From: Laetiporus sulphureus 93-53 | Taxonomy: Eukaryota > Basidiomycota > Agaricomycetes > Polyporales > Laetiporaceae | Assembly (NCBI RefSeq): GCF_001632365.1 | Contig: NW_024468512.1 | Span: 573,368 to 637,367, forward strand | Direction: 5' to 3' | Length of the DNA stretch: 64,000 nucleotides | Part shown: piece after piece, positions 1 to 12,308 of the stretch | How the letters are laid out: every line of letters begins with the position of its first letter | Position numbering within the stretch: position 1 is the stretch's first letter | Notes under the pieces: model-generated | What the model saw: the letters and a program-made list of their open reading frames with translations, nothing else | The model's database searches: none | What the model was told of the DNA's origin: nothing | Made by a program: the position numbers and the translations under genes

Positions 1-3000
1 GCAGCATACGGAGGAGACAAATGGTTGCCATTCATCGCTGACGCGCTCAAGGCGCTCGAGGCTGCCTGCGCTTGGGCATGAGCAAGAGCTCGGGCTTGAG
101 CCTGGGCTTGCGCCTGCATCATCTGTGTCGGTGAGATACGCGTGTTCGCCAGAGCCATCGGATTGGACAACCTCTGCTGCTGTTGAGATATACCAACCTG
201 ACTTCGAATCTGAGGTATCTGGGCCTGCGCTAGATTAGTGCCAACTGGTCTTGCCAAGGCACTTTGGATCTGTTGAAGCTGCTGCTGAGTTTGCTGAGCC
301 TGTTGCGGCTGTGGTTGTTGCGGATGTGGTTGCTGAAGTAATTGACCCTGTTGCTATCCTGTTGATGAGATAAATGCTCGTAGTAACATCTTTTAACGTA
401 CTCTTTGTGCTTGTTCCCGTATATACTGTGTTTGTCTCGCGAGATCAGCCTCCCTTTTCCTGACTAGGGCCTCCTGATTTGCTGCTGCCTCCTTCTCGGC
501 CTTCTTACGACTCAACTCCGCCGGGGTCATTTTGGGCAGCGAATTGACCGAACTATGAGTGTCGTGGACAATTGACGGCTTACGCTGGGCCACTGTATGC
601 ATCAAAAGTCGATCAGCAGGGGAAAGAGGTGGAAATTACAAACAACTTGTACCATTGGCCTTGTAAGCTGCTTCTTTCTTTTTCATCGCCTTCCGTATAG
701 CTTCAAACATGAGAGTATGTCTACGCTGTTTCTTCGGTACCGGCGGCAGGATTGGCGGGGGAGGAACTGTAGCATTTGCCAGAGCAACGTTGGCATTTGC
801 TGAGCGCTTGTGACCTCTAGTTGTCATCTGAGTAGGAGTTGCGACGACCTGTGGCTGATGGTCCTCTTCGGGGGCCCGGCCGCCGCCCCATCGTACATTC
901 CAGCGTTCATAGCAATCAATAGGACTTCGCTCGTCCGTTTTGATGGTTACCCTCGATGACTTGAAAGCATCTGCAATCAATCGCCAGTTGTTGGGATATC
1001 GTTCTGCTAATTGCTTCAGCATGTTATCCTCGTACGGTGTCCACACTTGCTCAGCCACACGCTTGCGAATTTCCCTGCTGACTGTCGGCAATTGTTGTAT
1101 ATGCGTTGAAGGAGAGCCTGATTTGGTGCCGTCAAAGAGACCTGAAAAGCGTTAGCAAGGAGGTTTGGTCCCCGAATGCCTACGACTTACCAAGCAGATT
1201 TTCATCAACCGTTCGTGTCGATGGACCTTCAAGCTCCACAAAAACGGGGAAGTCTTCACGATTATCCCAATGGTCTTCTTGCCAATGCCGGGATGGCTGC
1301 AAAGCGCTGAGAAGGGTAGGCTTTACATACATGAACTCGGATAGCGGCACAAGCTTGCTGCAAGCGACGTCCTCGACTCTCTTAGTCGGATCGTCCTTCT
1401 CGCTCTTCTTGTCCGACTTCTTCTTGCCTTCAGCGATAGACGAACCGGAGGCAGGGTCGACAAGGCCAAATGGGACCAGGTCTGGAAAGATGGACGACAG
1501 GTCCGGCAATGGGGGATGTGCATGATGCAGATGGTCATCTGCTGTGAGCTCCGACATGCCTTTAGCCAAGTCCAGATCGTCCGAATCCACAAACAGTTTC
1601 CCAACGTCAGAATAGATAAGCTGTTCACGCAACGGAGCATAGAGGGTAGACTTGAACTTGTGCTTCGAGGGCGAATGCACATGATTGTCTGGTACGTGAG
1701 CACTTAGGTTGACGAGCATCGGATTCTGGGAACGATCGTTGAGCCCAGACAGGTCAGTTGCACCCTGCTCCTCTGCCTTGAGCTCGGAAAGATTATTGTC
1801 TCCAGCTTGGGAGATGCCTTCCTTCTCGTCCACATCCATGGTGTCACTTCGCTCCAAATCACTTGGATTCCGCAGAGCAGATAGATCCTCCACGTCCTCT
1901 AGCTTCGGCTCAATGCGTTCGAGATTATCGTTGTCGCCTGCGGGGGGTGCCTGCGGCGTACTGAATGCATCCTCGATTACGATCGACGGTGCAAGGGCAT
2001 CAAAGATGTCGCGCTGCTCTTTCTCTGTCTCCTCATCGCTTTCATCATCCGAAGCATACTCGTTTGCAGGCGTGGTCGTCTCTCTGGAATCTTCTCCACG
2101 ATCGTCATCCATATCTGGGATCTCAACGTCTTCCAAGGGGCCTGACGTCTGGTCGATTTCTTCGGATTCCTCTTCAGGCAGTGGCGGTTTCCACAAAACA
2201 CAAATGCCCCTCCGCACCCTTTCCTCCAGCGAACCCGCTCGATGCCAATCCATAACTGAGTGTGCGAGAGTGAAGGCTAGCGCGATCTTCCATCTCCGTT
2301 CTTCACGGAAATCGATCCGCATCCATTTCTGTGCAGCCTAACGTTAGCGACAATAACCTCAGAATCAGTGGCGACTTCTGACCATCTCGTCCATGAGGTA
2401 ATCCCAATGAGTTTTCGCCATGTGATTAGCTCTGTGCTTCTTCGGTTGTCTGAAACTCCATCCGCCTTCCTTCAACATCTCTACACGATCCAGTGTGCGG
2501 ATGAAACGAAGCTCAGTCATGCCGATCTGTAGATGTGACTTTCAGAAACGCATCACAGAAGCCGGAATGCATCAACGTACATTCCAGTCGCGACTGTTGA
2601 GGCACTTAGAAGCTTTGGAGAGCTTCTTCCAAACAGGATTGGCACGAACAACAGCACCCCATTTGTTGATGCCCATGGGAACCCATTCCTCTTTCTTGTT
2701 GTCTCCCTTCTCGACCTTCTCCTTCTCCTTTTCTCGCTTCTTTGAATGCCGACCTGACTTGCTCTTGCGATTGAATTCAGGCGGAAGAGAACTCAAAGGA
2801 GGCAAGGTATAAGCAGGGTGGAAATGGACAAAATCCGGAGGTGGCAAGACTTTTTCTGGAGTGGTAGGAGCCATCGGCTCCTCGAGAGGCTCGGTATCGG
2901 TCTCAAAGTTGAACTCCACAGCTTTCAGCGGCGACGGTACCGACATGAGATACTCACGGCGTCGATGAAGATCAGCGACGACAGTAGGTAGAACAGATGC

Positions 3001-3964
3001 AGGAGGAGAATATGGTTGCAAGAGGTGATCTACGGTCTGCTCACTGCTGTCCTGGGACACCGGAATTTCTAGGCTAGTGTCCAACGTGAGCCCATCCTCG
3101 AACATCTCACTGTTGGGAGAGACTAGCTCGACCTTGGAACGAAGTTCTTGAGATTCGGGTGGGGGAGACGGAGTACCATACGGGACGTTAAGACGAAGGT
3201 GAGATTCCTCCTGAGTCGCTGATCGGGTTCTAGTCGTGAAACGTGATCGACGTGAAGGCGAAGACGACAGCAAGTCCAGCTCATCTCGGTCTTCGTCACC
3301 ATCGTCTGAAGAATAGCGCATGGACCTTCTTCGCTTGATGCCTCTCTGCGGCTGCGCCTCCAGTATCAATATGTCATCGGAGCCCAATTCCTCCTTGAAA
3401 GTACTGGCACGTGAAGGACTGGATCGATCTTGCGTGCTCATCTCTTCAACATCCATGTCACTAGTTGACGCGGCTGGCAACTGCTCCACCTCCGGAGTCC
3501 CATCCTCGTGAGTCGACTTGGGAGAAGCAGGTACTTCAGACATGGGAGATTCCAATGTAGCGTCGGGCGGAGAAGCCTTGTCGCTGGTCGAGCCTTCGCC
3601 GTACTGCGAGTTCAGGGAGCCAAGCAGTTCAGCCTCGGATAGGTCGGAGATGTGTCCCGTGTCCGGGCTGCAAAAGTCAGGACGGACCGGTCTCCAGCTA
3701 CGACATACTCACTGCTTTTCCAGGTCAAATCTCTCTAGGAACATGCCCAGCCCTTCGCTATCATCTTGTTCAAAGGCCAGAGCTGCTCCAGCGTCGTCTC
3801 TTCTTTGCATCAAGTGGTACATTTCTTGGAGAAGCTGCTGTCTCCGTTGCGATATTTCTCTGGTGCATCACTCGTGAACCAGATTACCGGGGTAGCTGGA
3901 GTCCAGTCGCTTACTGTAGCTGTGATATACGATCCTCGACCAAAGCGTCCACTGGTTGTGACAT
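1..3964 (-). CDS. EAF1: NuA4 histone acetyltransferase scaffold Eaf1/Vid21 (3' end off window)
   Basis: Eaf1/Vid21 is the scaffold unique to the NuA4 histone acetyltransferase complex. The model has eight exons: 3964-3915, 3859-3713, 3667-2581, 2526-2383, 2328-1191, 1141-653, 592-402 and 353 to beyond base 1. The start MSQPVDALVEDRISQLQ leads into the N-terminal helix (QEISQRRQQLLQEMYHLMQR) seen in this family. An HSA domain spans exons 4-5 (MAKTHWDYLMDEMKWMRIDF). Exon 6 carries a SANT/Myb domain (VWTPYEDNMLKQLAERYPNN). Exon 8 is rich in Gln and Ala, as is usual at this protein's C-terminus. HSA followed by SANT without an ATPase domain separates it from Swr1/Ino80. Two splice sites are judgement calls: a GTCAGA donor after exon 4 and an ATAG acceptor before exon 8, the latter chosen because it keeps the Gln-rich frame open. 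The gene is partial at its 3' end. Confidence 0.9.
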
Positions 3965-4657
3965 AATATGCGTTATGCGAGTATGCGACTGTCGCAGGCT
4001 TAGCTTATAGGCAATGAACAACTTGGTGTCAAGTGGCAGCGTTTAGCACGATAAACCCTGGACTTGAAGCTTGGAAGTTCACAACCGCAGGAGAATCGCG
4101 TCTAGCTCGTCAATGAATATGAAGACCCTCTGTAATGCAGGTTGAGGTGTGATAGAAACAAAGTCAAAGTGCCGCCACAGACCAGCACAAACAGAGGAAG
4201 GGTAGACTCGCGTGCAGTGAGTGCTGGTGGAATGTGGCAAGTGCCGCAACCAGCGCGAGCCTCTGTTCGGCCATTGCCGTTCAACGACATGATCATATAT
4301 GGCAGCCAACTAAGATCGACCCGCTGAGACTTCAAAATCCCAGATCCCAGGCCTGAAGCTTCTCAGCCTCAGCTTCAGATCTCAAATTCAAACCTCAACG
4401 CAGCACAGTATTTTGTGTCCGCGTCAAAAATGCACGTTCACTGAACAGCATCTCTGAGAGCGTCAGGTCCAGCTGATGATTCAACACGGGCAACTTGACA
4501 CTGAGAGGCTGCTCAGACTCAGATATATCTCACTAAAAGGTAACTATGGGTATCAGAACATGCAAATATACAATGGAGCGTCGATGCGATGAAGGAAATG
4601 AGGATACCATGGAGCAACGAAATGAATGTCCCGGTAAGTCCCTCCAGACGCTCGCCA
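3965..4657. other. Intergenic, no gene seen
   Basis: These 693 bp separate the 3' end of KNR4 from the start of EAF1, both on the minus strand. ORFs of 60-90 codons occur on both strands but lack coding character or plausible splice partners. The segment presumably holds the EAF1 promoter and the KNR4 3' UTR. Confidence 0.6.
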
Positions 4658-6768
4658 TCAGCCGCTCCCCTTCGACGAAAAAGAGTCCCTCCGCTGCCCA
4701 TCTGCAAGCTGTCCTAGGCTCCTGCGGCTGGAAGATGCGCTCTTCCTTTTCTCCTTCTTTCCTTCTTTCGACACCGATGATTCATTTGAACGAATGCGGG
4801 CCAACTCAGGCGGCTGAGGACCATCGATGATTACGATGTCGTTCTGCAGCGCATCGTCCCCATTGCCATCAAGAAAAGGGACTGGAGAGTCCGGAAGCTG
4901 GATATCCTCCGCATGGACAAGAACGGGAGAGTCCTCTTCTGCTTTGACAACAACCTTCACCTCCGTAACAAGGTCGCGTGAATGCGATGATTCAGTTGAG
5001 GCGGGCCGCTCAAGAGGTTCTGTGGAAGACAAAAGATCGGGCACCTGCACCACGGCCACGACGTCTATAGGATTCGGCGATTCTGTGAGAGCCGTCGATG
5101 GAGGAGATGACACTCGCTTAGGTGTAGTTGAAGGACGAGCAGCAGCGCCCTTCACTATAGGCGGCCGAGAGATAGGCACAGCCGGCTGGCTCGGTTTCAC
5201 CTCCCGCATCATCCGTCCTCCAGCGCCTGCCTCAAGATCTCCCTCTGGAGGTGATCTAAAGTCAGAGTCGGATGTAAGAGGATCGATCGCTTCGGGTGTA
5301 GGCAGTTCAACAGGCAACGGTGCGGGTGGCTTGGTGACCGAGATGGTTGGCAACACCGGTTTGCTCGTTGGACGACTTTGGTTGGTGACGTTGCGTAGCG
5401 GTGCAGGCGCAGGCGCAAGCGCTGACGTCTCCTCAGGCACCTCGGAAAGCACTGGTATTGGAACCTCGGCCGCGGATCCACTTCCAGGGGCCGCGATCTG
5501 CAGACGATCCAAGGACACTCTCTCGGGTGCCTGCAACGAGTTGTCATGACTGCGTGAGGTACATATCGACCGAAGCTCACCTTGCCTTTCTTCCACGCGG
5601 GGTACGATTCGTCTGAATAGAGACCTGCCTGTTGCCACCTCCGAACGCTCCGATCAGCCCATGCCTCCAAGATGTTCCACCCTCTATACTCTCCTGTGAG
5701 CCGCAACCCCCCGGTCCCGGCATCGCCACCCGTATCGCCTTGACCGCCGCCGACACCATCGAAGAAGTAGCTCTCATACCCTATAGAGTCCTCGCTTCCG
5801 TCGCTCCCATCGTGCGATGATCCGAGTTCGTACCCTTCCCCGCTCTCAAGGTCATCCACGAAGCTCGACAGCCACTTCCCCCATCCGCCGGGACCATCCC
5901 CCCTCCACAGCACAACTGTGGTATCAAAGTCCCGTCCGAAGACAATAACCTGGCCAGGCAGGCCAGACTCGCCAGGGTTCATATCGACGCCTAAATAGTT
6001 GCCGGCTTTATCTGTCGCAAGTGGTATCCAGCCTCGGCAAGAGTATTCGTGCCGCACCCACCCTGGAGGTATCGACTGCATGACCTCTCTCAATCGTAGG
6101 TTGGCACCGGTGTTCGGATCCTCGTCTACGTCTCTCCAGAATCGCCACTCCTCCAAAACGTCTTCGAGAGGGAGTAACGATAGGCCGAAGAACAAGCCCT
6201 CCGAGCATCCTGCTGCGGATTCTGCCTCTTGGCCGTCGACGCATAGATATGACTCGCGCACGGCAGGCGGAAGCACGAGGCCCATGGACGACTCGATCGC
6301 CTTGAGATCATCCGGAAGTATGCCATAGTTCAACGTGTCGCCTAACTCTGGGTATTCTTTGGAAAGCCACCTGCGTAGACGTTCCCAGGTGTGCGACAAG
6401 GGAGGATAAGAGGTTGGCGGAGGGGGATTGGCCGAGGAGGAGTGCAGGGGAAGAAGAGATGACTGTCTTGAGCGTGTCCCGGCACTGCGGTCAAAACATT
6501 GAGATTCGACCGGGCGTCACTAAGTCACGTTGTTAAATGAGACGTACGGAACGTAGTCATATGCCGCCCTCCCGACAGGCGGAGGGTATGAGTAGGAGGA
6601 AGTGCTGCTTGTCGGCGTGGCTAATGCTTCCGCAGTAAAGGCGTCGGGGTGCGGATGGAAGCCTGGCGAGGCGATGGGCAGGCTGAACGCCTCACGCGTG
6701 GATGACATGCTCTTGCGCGCGTTCATCGCATTCTTCGGCGATGAGAAGAGGTTCACGAGCCAGCTCAT
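4658..6768 (-). CDS. KNR4: Knr4/Smi1 cell-wall assembly and signalling regulator
   Basis: Knr4/Smi1 coordinates cell-wall integrity and calcineurin signalling and affects beta-1,3-glucan synthesis. Three exons (6768-6548, 6484-5581, 5530-4658) give 665 aa. The first exon begins MSWLVNLFSS and ends at a consensus GTACGT donor. The SMI1/KNR4 domain follows in exon 2: SHTWERLRRWLSKEYPELGD, NYGILPDDLKAIE, then the conserved tryptophan-rich part (RGWIPLATDKAGNYLGVDMN). The remaining third is a low-complexity tail rich in Pro, Ser and acidic residues, typical of fungal Knr4 and probably disordered. The start was chosen because it opens the first exon of a continuous model and matches the short basic/Ser-rich N-terminus of basidiomycete homologues. 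Confidence 0.92.
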
Positions 6769-7404
6769 CTCGCGAATACAGCACTGACAGCGGATATGAT
6801 GAGAGGCCGATACAAAGGGAAGGAAAAGAAGCGGGTCGCCAGTTGTGACTTGATGCCAGTGGAGTCCAAGGAAGGTCGGCTATGCGATACAGTGCGTTGC
6901 GAGGCTCCAAATGGTCGACTATCTTATCCGGACAATGATGGCGTACACGTTGCGGGCGACGTGCGTCTTCGTCGACGAGGAGTATAGATACAAAGAGAAT
7001 GAAGAGCAAGGGAGAATGAGCGGAACGTGAGCCTCGACCTCACTGACAGCGTCCTGGCCCGGACACAACCAAAGCAGGAACCAGCATGCAACGACGCCAC
7101 CATCGTGAGTGGCGCTAGCGCCCAGGACACGTTTCACCATTTGTGACTGCTGTTTTGCGACAAATCCTTTCTACATCCAGTTTAGTATTGCAAAATTTGG
7201 ACATAAAAAGACATTTAAGGTGGACTTATGAGCAAAATCACAGGATGTGAAATGTGTTCTGTGTACGCGTGAAGATGTTCCATGTCACATTTCCGCAGCA
7301 GCAAAATTAGTCCACCGTGTTTCAGGCTTTCAGCTTGCCCACCGAATCGAAATGCAGTGATACCCCCGAATTACAGAGAAGATGATTAGAGTACAGGGAC
7401 TATA
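6769..7404. other. Intergenic, no gene seen
   Basis: These 636 bp lie between the KNR4 start and the 3' end of the first SCOT gene, both on the minus strand. Short ORFs on both strands show no domain or consistent splicing. The segment presumably contains the KNR4 promoter. Confidence 0.6.
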
Positions 7405-9548
7405 TTACATATGGCCGAGATTTTCCGCAACCTTGAAGTCGCAAGCGGTCTTTGCCTTCACCTCCTCAAGCGTAACGCCCTCCGCCAAGTCAATTAACGT
7501 GAGTCCTCCAGCTTTGCGGTCCACGTCGAACACTGCCAAATCCGTGACGATCATGCTGACAGCCCGTGCACCCGTAATGGGCAGCGAGCACTCCTTGACA
7601 ATCTTCGGCACGCCATCTTTCGAGCAGTGCTGCATCGTCGCAATAACTTTGGTCTTGTCCGGGTTGGCCACCAAATCCATGGCACCGCCAATACCTACAA
7701 CCGTAAAAATTAGACAATAGGGAGAAACAGAACAAGACTTGCGCATACCCTTCACGAGCTTGCCCGGGATCATGAAGTTAGCAATGTCACCGGCCTGCGA
7801 TACTTGCATAGCCTGGCAGCTCACTACTCAGCATTCGGTTCTCAAAGAGGGTCCATTAAAGTGCTTACACCCAAGCATGTAACATCCATGTGGCCACCAC
7901 GAATCATGTCGAAAGACTCGGTAGAATCGAAGCAAGAAGCACCCGGAAGCAGCGTAGTGGTTTCCTTGCCAGCGTTAATGATATCGCTACCGAAAAAAGC
8001 GTTTGTGAATAAATCGAGCCAATTCAACACGTAACACTCACGGATCGACCTGCTCGGCCGTCGGGTAGGGACCCATGCCGAGAATACCGTTCTCACTCTC
8101 AACCCAAACCGTAACACCGGGAGCAAGATGCTATCGGGAGAATCTTAGCAGTTGCGACAGAGATCTCATGAATGCGATGGCATACCTCAGGAACCAAGGT
8201 CGGGATACCAACGCCGAGATTGACGTAGAAGCCATCCTGGATCTCCTTCGCCGCGCGCTTAGCAATGCGGTGACGCCAGTCGTGAGCCGCCTTGTCCGCT
8301 GCGCCTGGCTTGTTGGCGACCTGCTCTTCCTTGCTCTTAGCGAGCGCCACCACCTCGATGGTCTTGGGCTCGGTCGCCTGCACAATCCTGTCGACGTAAA
8401 CGCTAGGAATGTGGATGGCATTCGGGGAAAGGCTGCCGACGGGACTGCACAGAACGTGTCAGAATCAGACGCGTTCTATCTTCATGAACACGCTTACACG
8501 ATGTGCTCGGCCTACGTATGATCCCTTAGCAATGATATCTGCGAGCAATCAGAAGAGATGCCTACCTCGACGATTGTGAGCTTAGCGTTACGAGCCATGA
8601 CCGCATTATAGTTGTTCGAAGCATACCTACATGCAGAGGTGAGGACGAGACCTTCAGTTCTAAGCTGTAATAAACAGCCGTACCTGAACACCAAGTTGCC
8701 AACCTCGTCTGCCTTCCACGCGTGGACGAATGCGACGTCACCGATGATTGCGGGCTCAATGACGTATTTCCGTCCATCAAAAACTATGGTCTGCTTCTTG
8801 TTACCGGGAATTTTGACGCCATTCTTCATGCCGCCCGCATTGTACTGAATCGGGATATCACCAGTCTCAACTGCAGTTGATGCACCAGTCGGGGTGATGA
8901 CGGCAGGATATCCAGACGCATGTGCCTTGAGTCGGGCAACGAGCGTGCCCTGAGGTGCCAACTCCAACGCGATCTCTCCCATGAGGTATTTGTTTTCAAG
9001 AAGCTTGTTTCTGGGGTGCCATCAATTGAAATGCGGGGTAATCAGGCGTGAGAAATCACGCACCCGCCGAGATACGAGATCATCAACTTCTTCAACTGAC
9101 CTGTCTGAACCAACCTTACTAGATTTGCCGTAAGCGAGAACTTCCGCTCTAACGCCACAAATGTACTCACTAAGACCAAGATCCTTCGCACCAGCGTTGT
9201 TGGAGACCGCGGTGATGTTCTGAACCTCCGGTCGGCGCGAGAGAGCCTCTATGAGGGTCTCTGGAATGCCACCGAGACCGAAACCTGAGCAGGGTGTCAG
9301 CGTCAAGCGAGGGGCCGGCTTGCTAGGGGCTCACCTCCGCTAAGGACGACGTCGCCGCTCTTGACATCCTTGACCGCCTCATCCGCTGACGACCAGACTT
9401 TTGTTTTCTTGGGTATGGGTGCGTCTGTGACGATGGTGTAGAACCGGACGCGCGCAGACGCGACTAGGGCAGGGTGCAGAGCGCGGAGGGCGGGAACGCG
9501 CGGCTTGAGCGCCCACATCGTTCGTGCAAAGCCTAGGGCGGGAGACAA
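7405..9548 (-). CDS. Succinyl-CoA:3-oxoacid CoA-transferase, mitochondrial (copy A)
   Basis: SCOT moves CoA from succinyl-CoA to acetoacetate in the mitochondrial matrix, activating ketone bodies. Eleven exons (9548-9335, 9284-9171, 9100-9064, 9010-8684, 8626-8566, 8511-8498, 8444-8186, 8130-8042, 7986-7869, 7812-7749, 7694-7405) encode 528 aa, the usual length. The N-terminus is basic and free of acidic residues, as in a mitochondrial presequence. The alpha-like half carries the [10 protein letters not shown] signature. The beta-like half carries [10 protein letters not shown] and the active-site motif [10 protein letters not shown], with the catalytic Glu before Asn-Gly. In copy B and most SCOTs the residue two before that Glu is Gln or His; here it is Glu. 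A 14-nt exon (8498-8511) encodes part of AEHIV. Copy B lies directly upstream in tandem. A TATATAA lies about 57 bp before the start on the coding strand. Confidence 0.94.
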
Positions 9549-9860
9549 CGAGCACGACGAGGGGGCGGAACGAGAACGGGAGGCGGCATTAGGGGAGAAA
9601 AGGATTATATACGAATTTCAGTGTGACGGCCGTTTCCGTCCGGCAAGGAGAGAGAGCTGTGGACCGGTCGGACTTGTTCGAAGATCATTGACGATAATCT
9701 TTCAAGCGCCGTTCCCCCGGCGCTCCGTCATCGCCTAATTAGGCATGGCCGACCGCCGCTGCCTTCCCGCCGCCGATGCCGATCTCCCATGCGTTCCGGA
9801 TGTCGCCTCCCCACGGGGTATAATTACAGCACCGCGGGGAACAGTGCGCACGATATAATA
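9549..9860. promoter_or_regulatory. Spacer between the SCOT copies, promoter of copy A
   Basis: This 312-bp spacer separates the stop of SCOT copy B from the start of copy A. On the minus strand a TATATAA at 9611-9605 lies about 57 nt before the copy A start, a plausible TATA box. No ORF with coding character was seen. Confidence 0.5.
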
Positions 9861-11980
9861 CTACATCGCTCCGAAGCCACAGCCCGTCTTCGCCCTGACC
9901 TCATCCAAGCTCACTCCTTCCGCCAGCTCAGCCAGCCGCAGCTCGCCAGCCTGGCGGTCCACGTCGAACACCGCCAGCTCCGTGATAATCTGGCTCACGG
10001 CTCTCGCGCCGGTCAGCGGCAACGCGCACTCCTTCAGGATCTTCGGGCTGCCGTCTCTCGCGCAGTGTTCCATCACCGCAATAACCTTCGTCTTATCCGG
10101 GTTTGACACCAGGTCCATCGCCCCTCCGATACCCTTCACCATCTTCCCGGGGATCATAAAGTTGGCAATGTCACCTGCTTGCGAGACTTGCATCGCCTGC
10201 CCGGTCGTCAGCTTCATTCTCCCACAACAGACATCCGTGCGATAAACCTACGCCGAGAATAGCCAAGTCGATGTGTCCGCCCCGGATCATTGAGAAAGAC
10301 TCGTTGGAGTCTGATGCAATACATTAACCGCTGGACTGTCTGATTGCGTCGGCACGCACCAAACACGGACGCCCCAGGGAGCAGCGTCACAGTCTCCTTG
10401 CCGGCGTTGATAATATCACTTGCAACCTTTGGTCAGCTCAGTTAGATGGTGACGGGCTCTGTAGCTTACGCATCCAGCTGCTCTTTGGTCGGGTAGGGTC
10501 CCATGCCAAGGATGCCATTCTCGCTTTGCAACCATACTCGCACGCCTGGTGCAAGGAACTGACGGCACGGCGAATTGTCTTGAGAAGGTGTCGACTGTCA
10601 GACCACGCACGCACCTCAGGAACCAGCGTTGGTATCCCTATCCCCAAGTTGACGTGGAACCCGTCTTTGATCTCCTTTGCGGCACGTCTGGCCATCCGGT
10701 TTCGCTGTTCCTGGGCAATCGTTTTCTCGGGACTGAGAGGCTTCGTGTCTTCTGACTTGTCACCCGACGCCAACGTCATGATCTCGATCTGCTTCGGGGC
10801 AGTCGCTTGCACGATTCGATCAACGTAGACGCTTGGGACATGAACGGCGTTTGGAGAGATCGAACCGACAGGTACGATGTTCTCAGCCTGTGAGCTATGA
10901 TCAGCGACTGGAAGTAGTAATATACTGTCGAAAATGCTCACCTCGACAATCGTCAGCTTCGCATTCTTTGCCATCGTCGCAGAGAAGTTGTTCGCGGTAT
11001 ACCTGAGCATCGCCATCAACCACAATCCATGCACATTTTTCATTTCTAGACATACCTGAACACAGAATTCCCCACTTCATCCACCTTCCATGCCCTGATA
11101 AAGGCGACATCACCAGCGATTGCCGGCTCGAGAATGAATCGCCTTCCATCGATAACGCGCGCCTCCTTCTTGTTGCCTGGAATCGCTATGCCGGCGCACA
11201 TCCCGCCTTCCTTATATCGGATTGGGATCGAACCCTCCTCCACCGCGGTGGAGGCCCCGGTGGGCGTGTAAAACATCGGTATGCCTGCTGCATGCGCGTT
11301 CAGACGGCCGACAAGCGAGCCTTGTGGGATGAGCTCGAGCGAGATCTTCCCATTTAGATAGAGGGACTCAAAGTGCTTGTTGCTGTATCATATTATTAGA
11401 ACAGATTCGGTTTGCAATCGAGAGACACGGACTTTCCGAGGTATGACGCCATCATCTTGTCAATCTGTCCGGTGTGCAGGAGCTTTCCTGCGAAACGTTA
11501 TCAGACCTTTAGAACATTGAATATATCTGAACACATATACCCAGGCCGAGCTCTCCGGACCCGGCATTGTTGGACACAGCAGTCAACTTTGTAACGTCCT
11601 TTCTCTTCGCTAACGCGCCTATCAAAGTGTCTGTTGGAAACTAATGCTCAGCTGTATGGTATGGCCGGCAATCGCTGCTCTCATCCACCTGGCGTTCCGC
11701 ACAAGCCAAAACCTAAGGACGAACAAGGAATCTCATTCTGTTTCCCGCCCGCATATATCCGATCATAAACGGCACACTCACCTCCGCTCAAGAGCACATC
11801 TCCGGACTTCACGTCGTTAATCGCTTCGTCGACCGAGTCCCACACCTTCGTCTTGTTAGACACGGGCAGCTCGACTGCCGCAGTGCTATACTGCGTGATG
11901 CCCAAGCGCACGACGCGTGGGCCTGTGCCTGAGATGCGGCGTGCCGACCGCGACGCGCCAACTCGCCGTGCCGCGAGCAT
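9861..11980 (-). CDS. Succinyl-CoA:3-oxoacid CoA-transferase, mitochondrial (copy B)
   Basis: This is the second SCOT, in tandem and same orientation upstream of copy A. Eleven exons (11980-11782, 11712-11689, 11630-11541, 11487-11433, 11382-11056, 11002-10942, 10887-10615, 10558-10470, 10418-10360, 10310-10252, 10196-9861) give 523 aa. The N-terminus ([20 protein letters not shown]) looks like a mitochondrial presequence. The CoA-transferase signatures [10 protein letters not shown] and [11 protein letters not shown] are intact, including the catalytic Glu. Several exons match copy A exactly in length (327, 61 and 89 nt, and 273 versus 14+259), confirming duplication. Copy B has introns that copy A lacks (after GLCGTP and in the ASVFDSNESF region) and lacks two that copy A has. 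Two splice sites are weak: a GTCCGT donor and a TTGCAAG acceptor. Confidence 0.93.
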
Positions 11981-12308
11981 TTCCGACTTTGAGCTGGGGA
12001 AGTTATATGCGCAGCGTGCACTTCGCTGACCTGCTCAAATACAACCCGTGCTGGACGGATAAGCACTTATGCCTGCCGCCATCGCGGTGAGGTCGATGTT
12101 CATGTGACGGTGGAATGCATCCTTATAAGGCGCGCGCTTCAGGAAGACGTCGCGGTAACGGAATGCTCACGGAGTCCGGAGCACTCGATAAAGAGGGTAT
12201 TGTTACACGAGAGTATTGTACAGAAGCGCCATACCCGTTGTTCATGAATGCTAGGTATCTGTTCCGCATTTCTCCACCGTAACCAGGAATCTGTTCGCAG
12301 CAGGATCA
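11981..12308. other. Intergenic, no gene seen
   Basis: These 328 bp lie between the SCOT copy B start and the 3' end of twinfilin, both minus strand. A palindromic CCTTATAAGG at 12121-12130 is about 140 bp before the SCOT B start and could be a core promoter element. No gene is visible. Confidence 0.5.

Noticed and set aside
1..353. CAG/CAA-rich stretch as a microsatellite
   Set aside because: The repeats are irregular and encode the Gln-rich C-terminal region of Eaf1; not a simple tandem repeat.
1709..2341. Long plus-strand Ser-rich ORF of 210 codons
   Set aside because: It is the reverse strand of an EAF1 exon containing the HSA domain; Ser richness comes from acidic codons read backwards.
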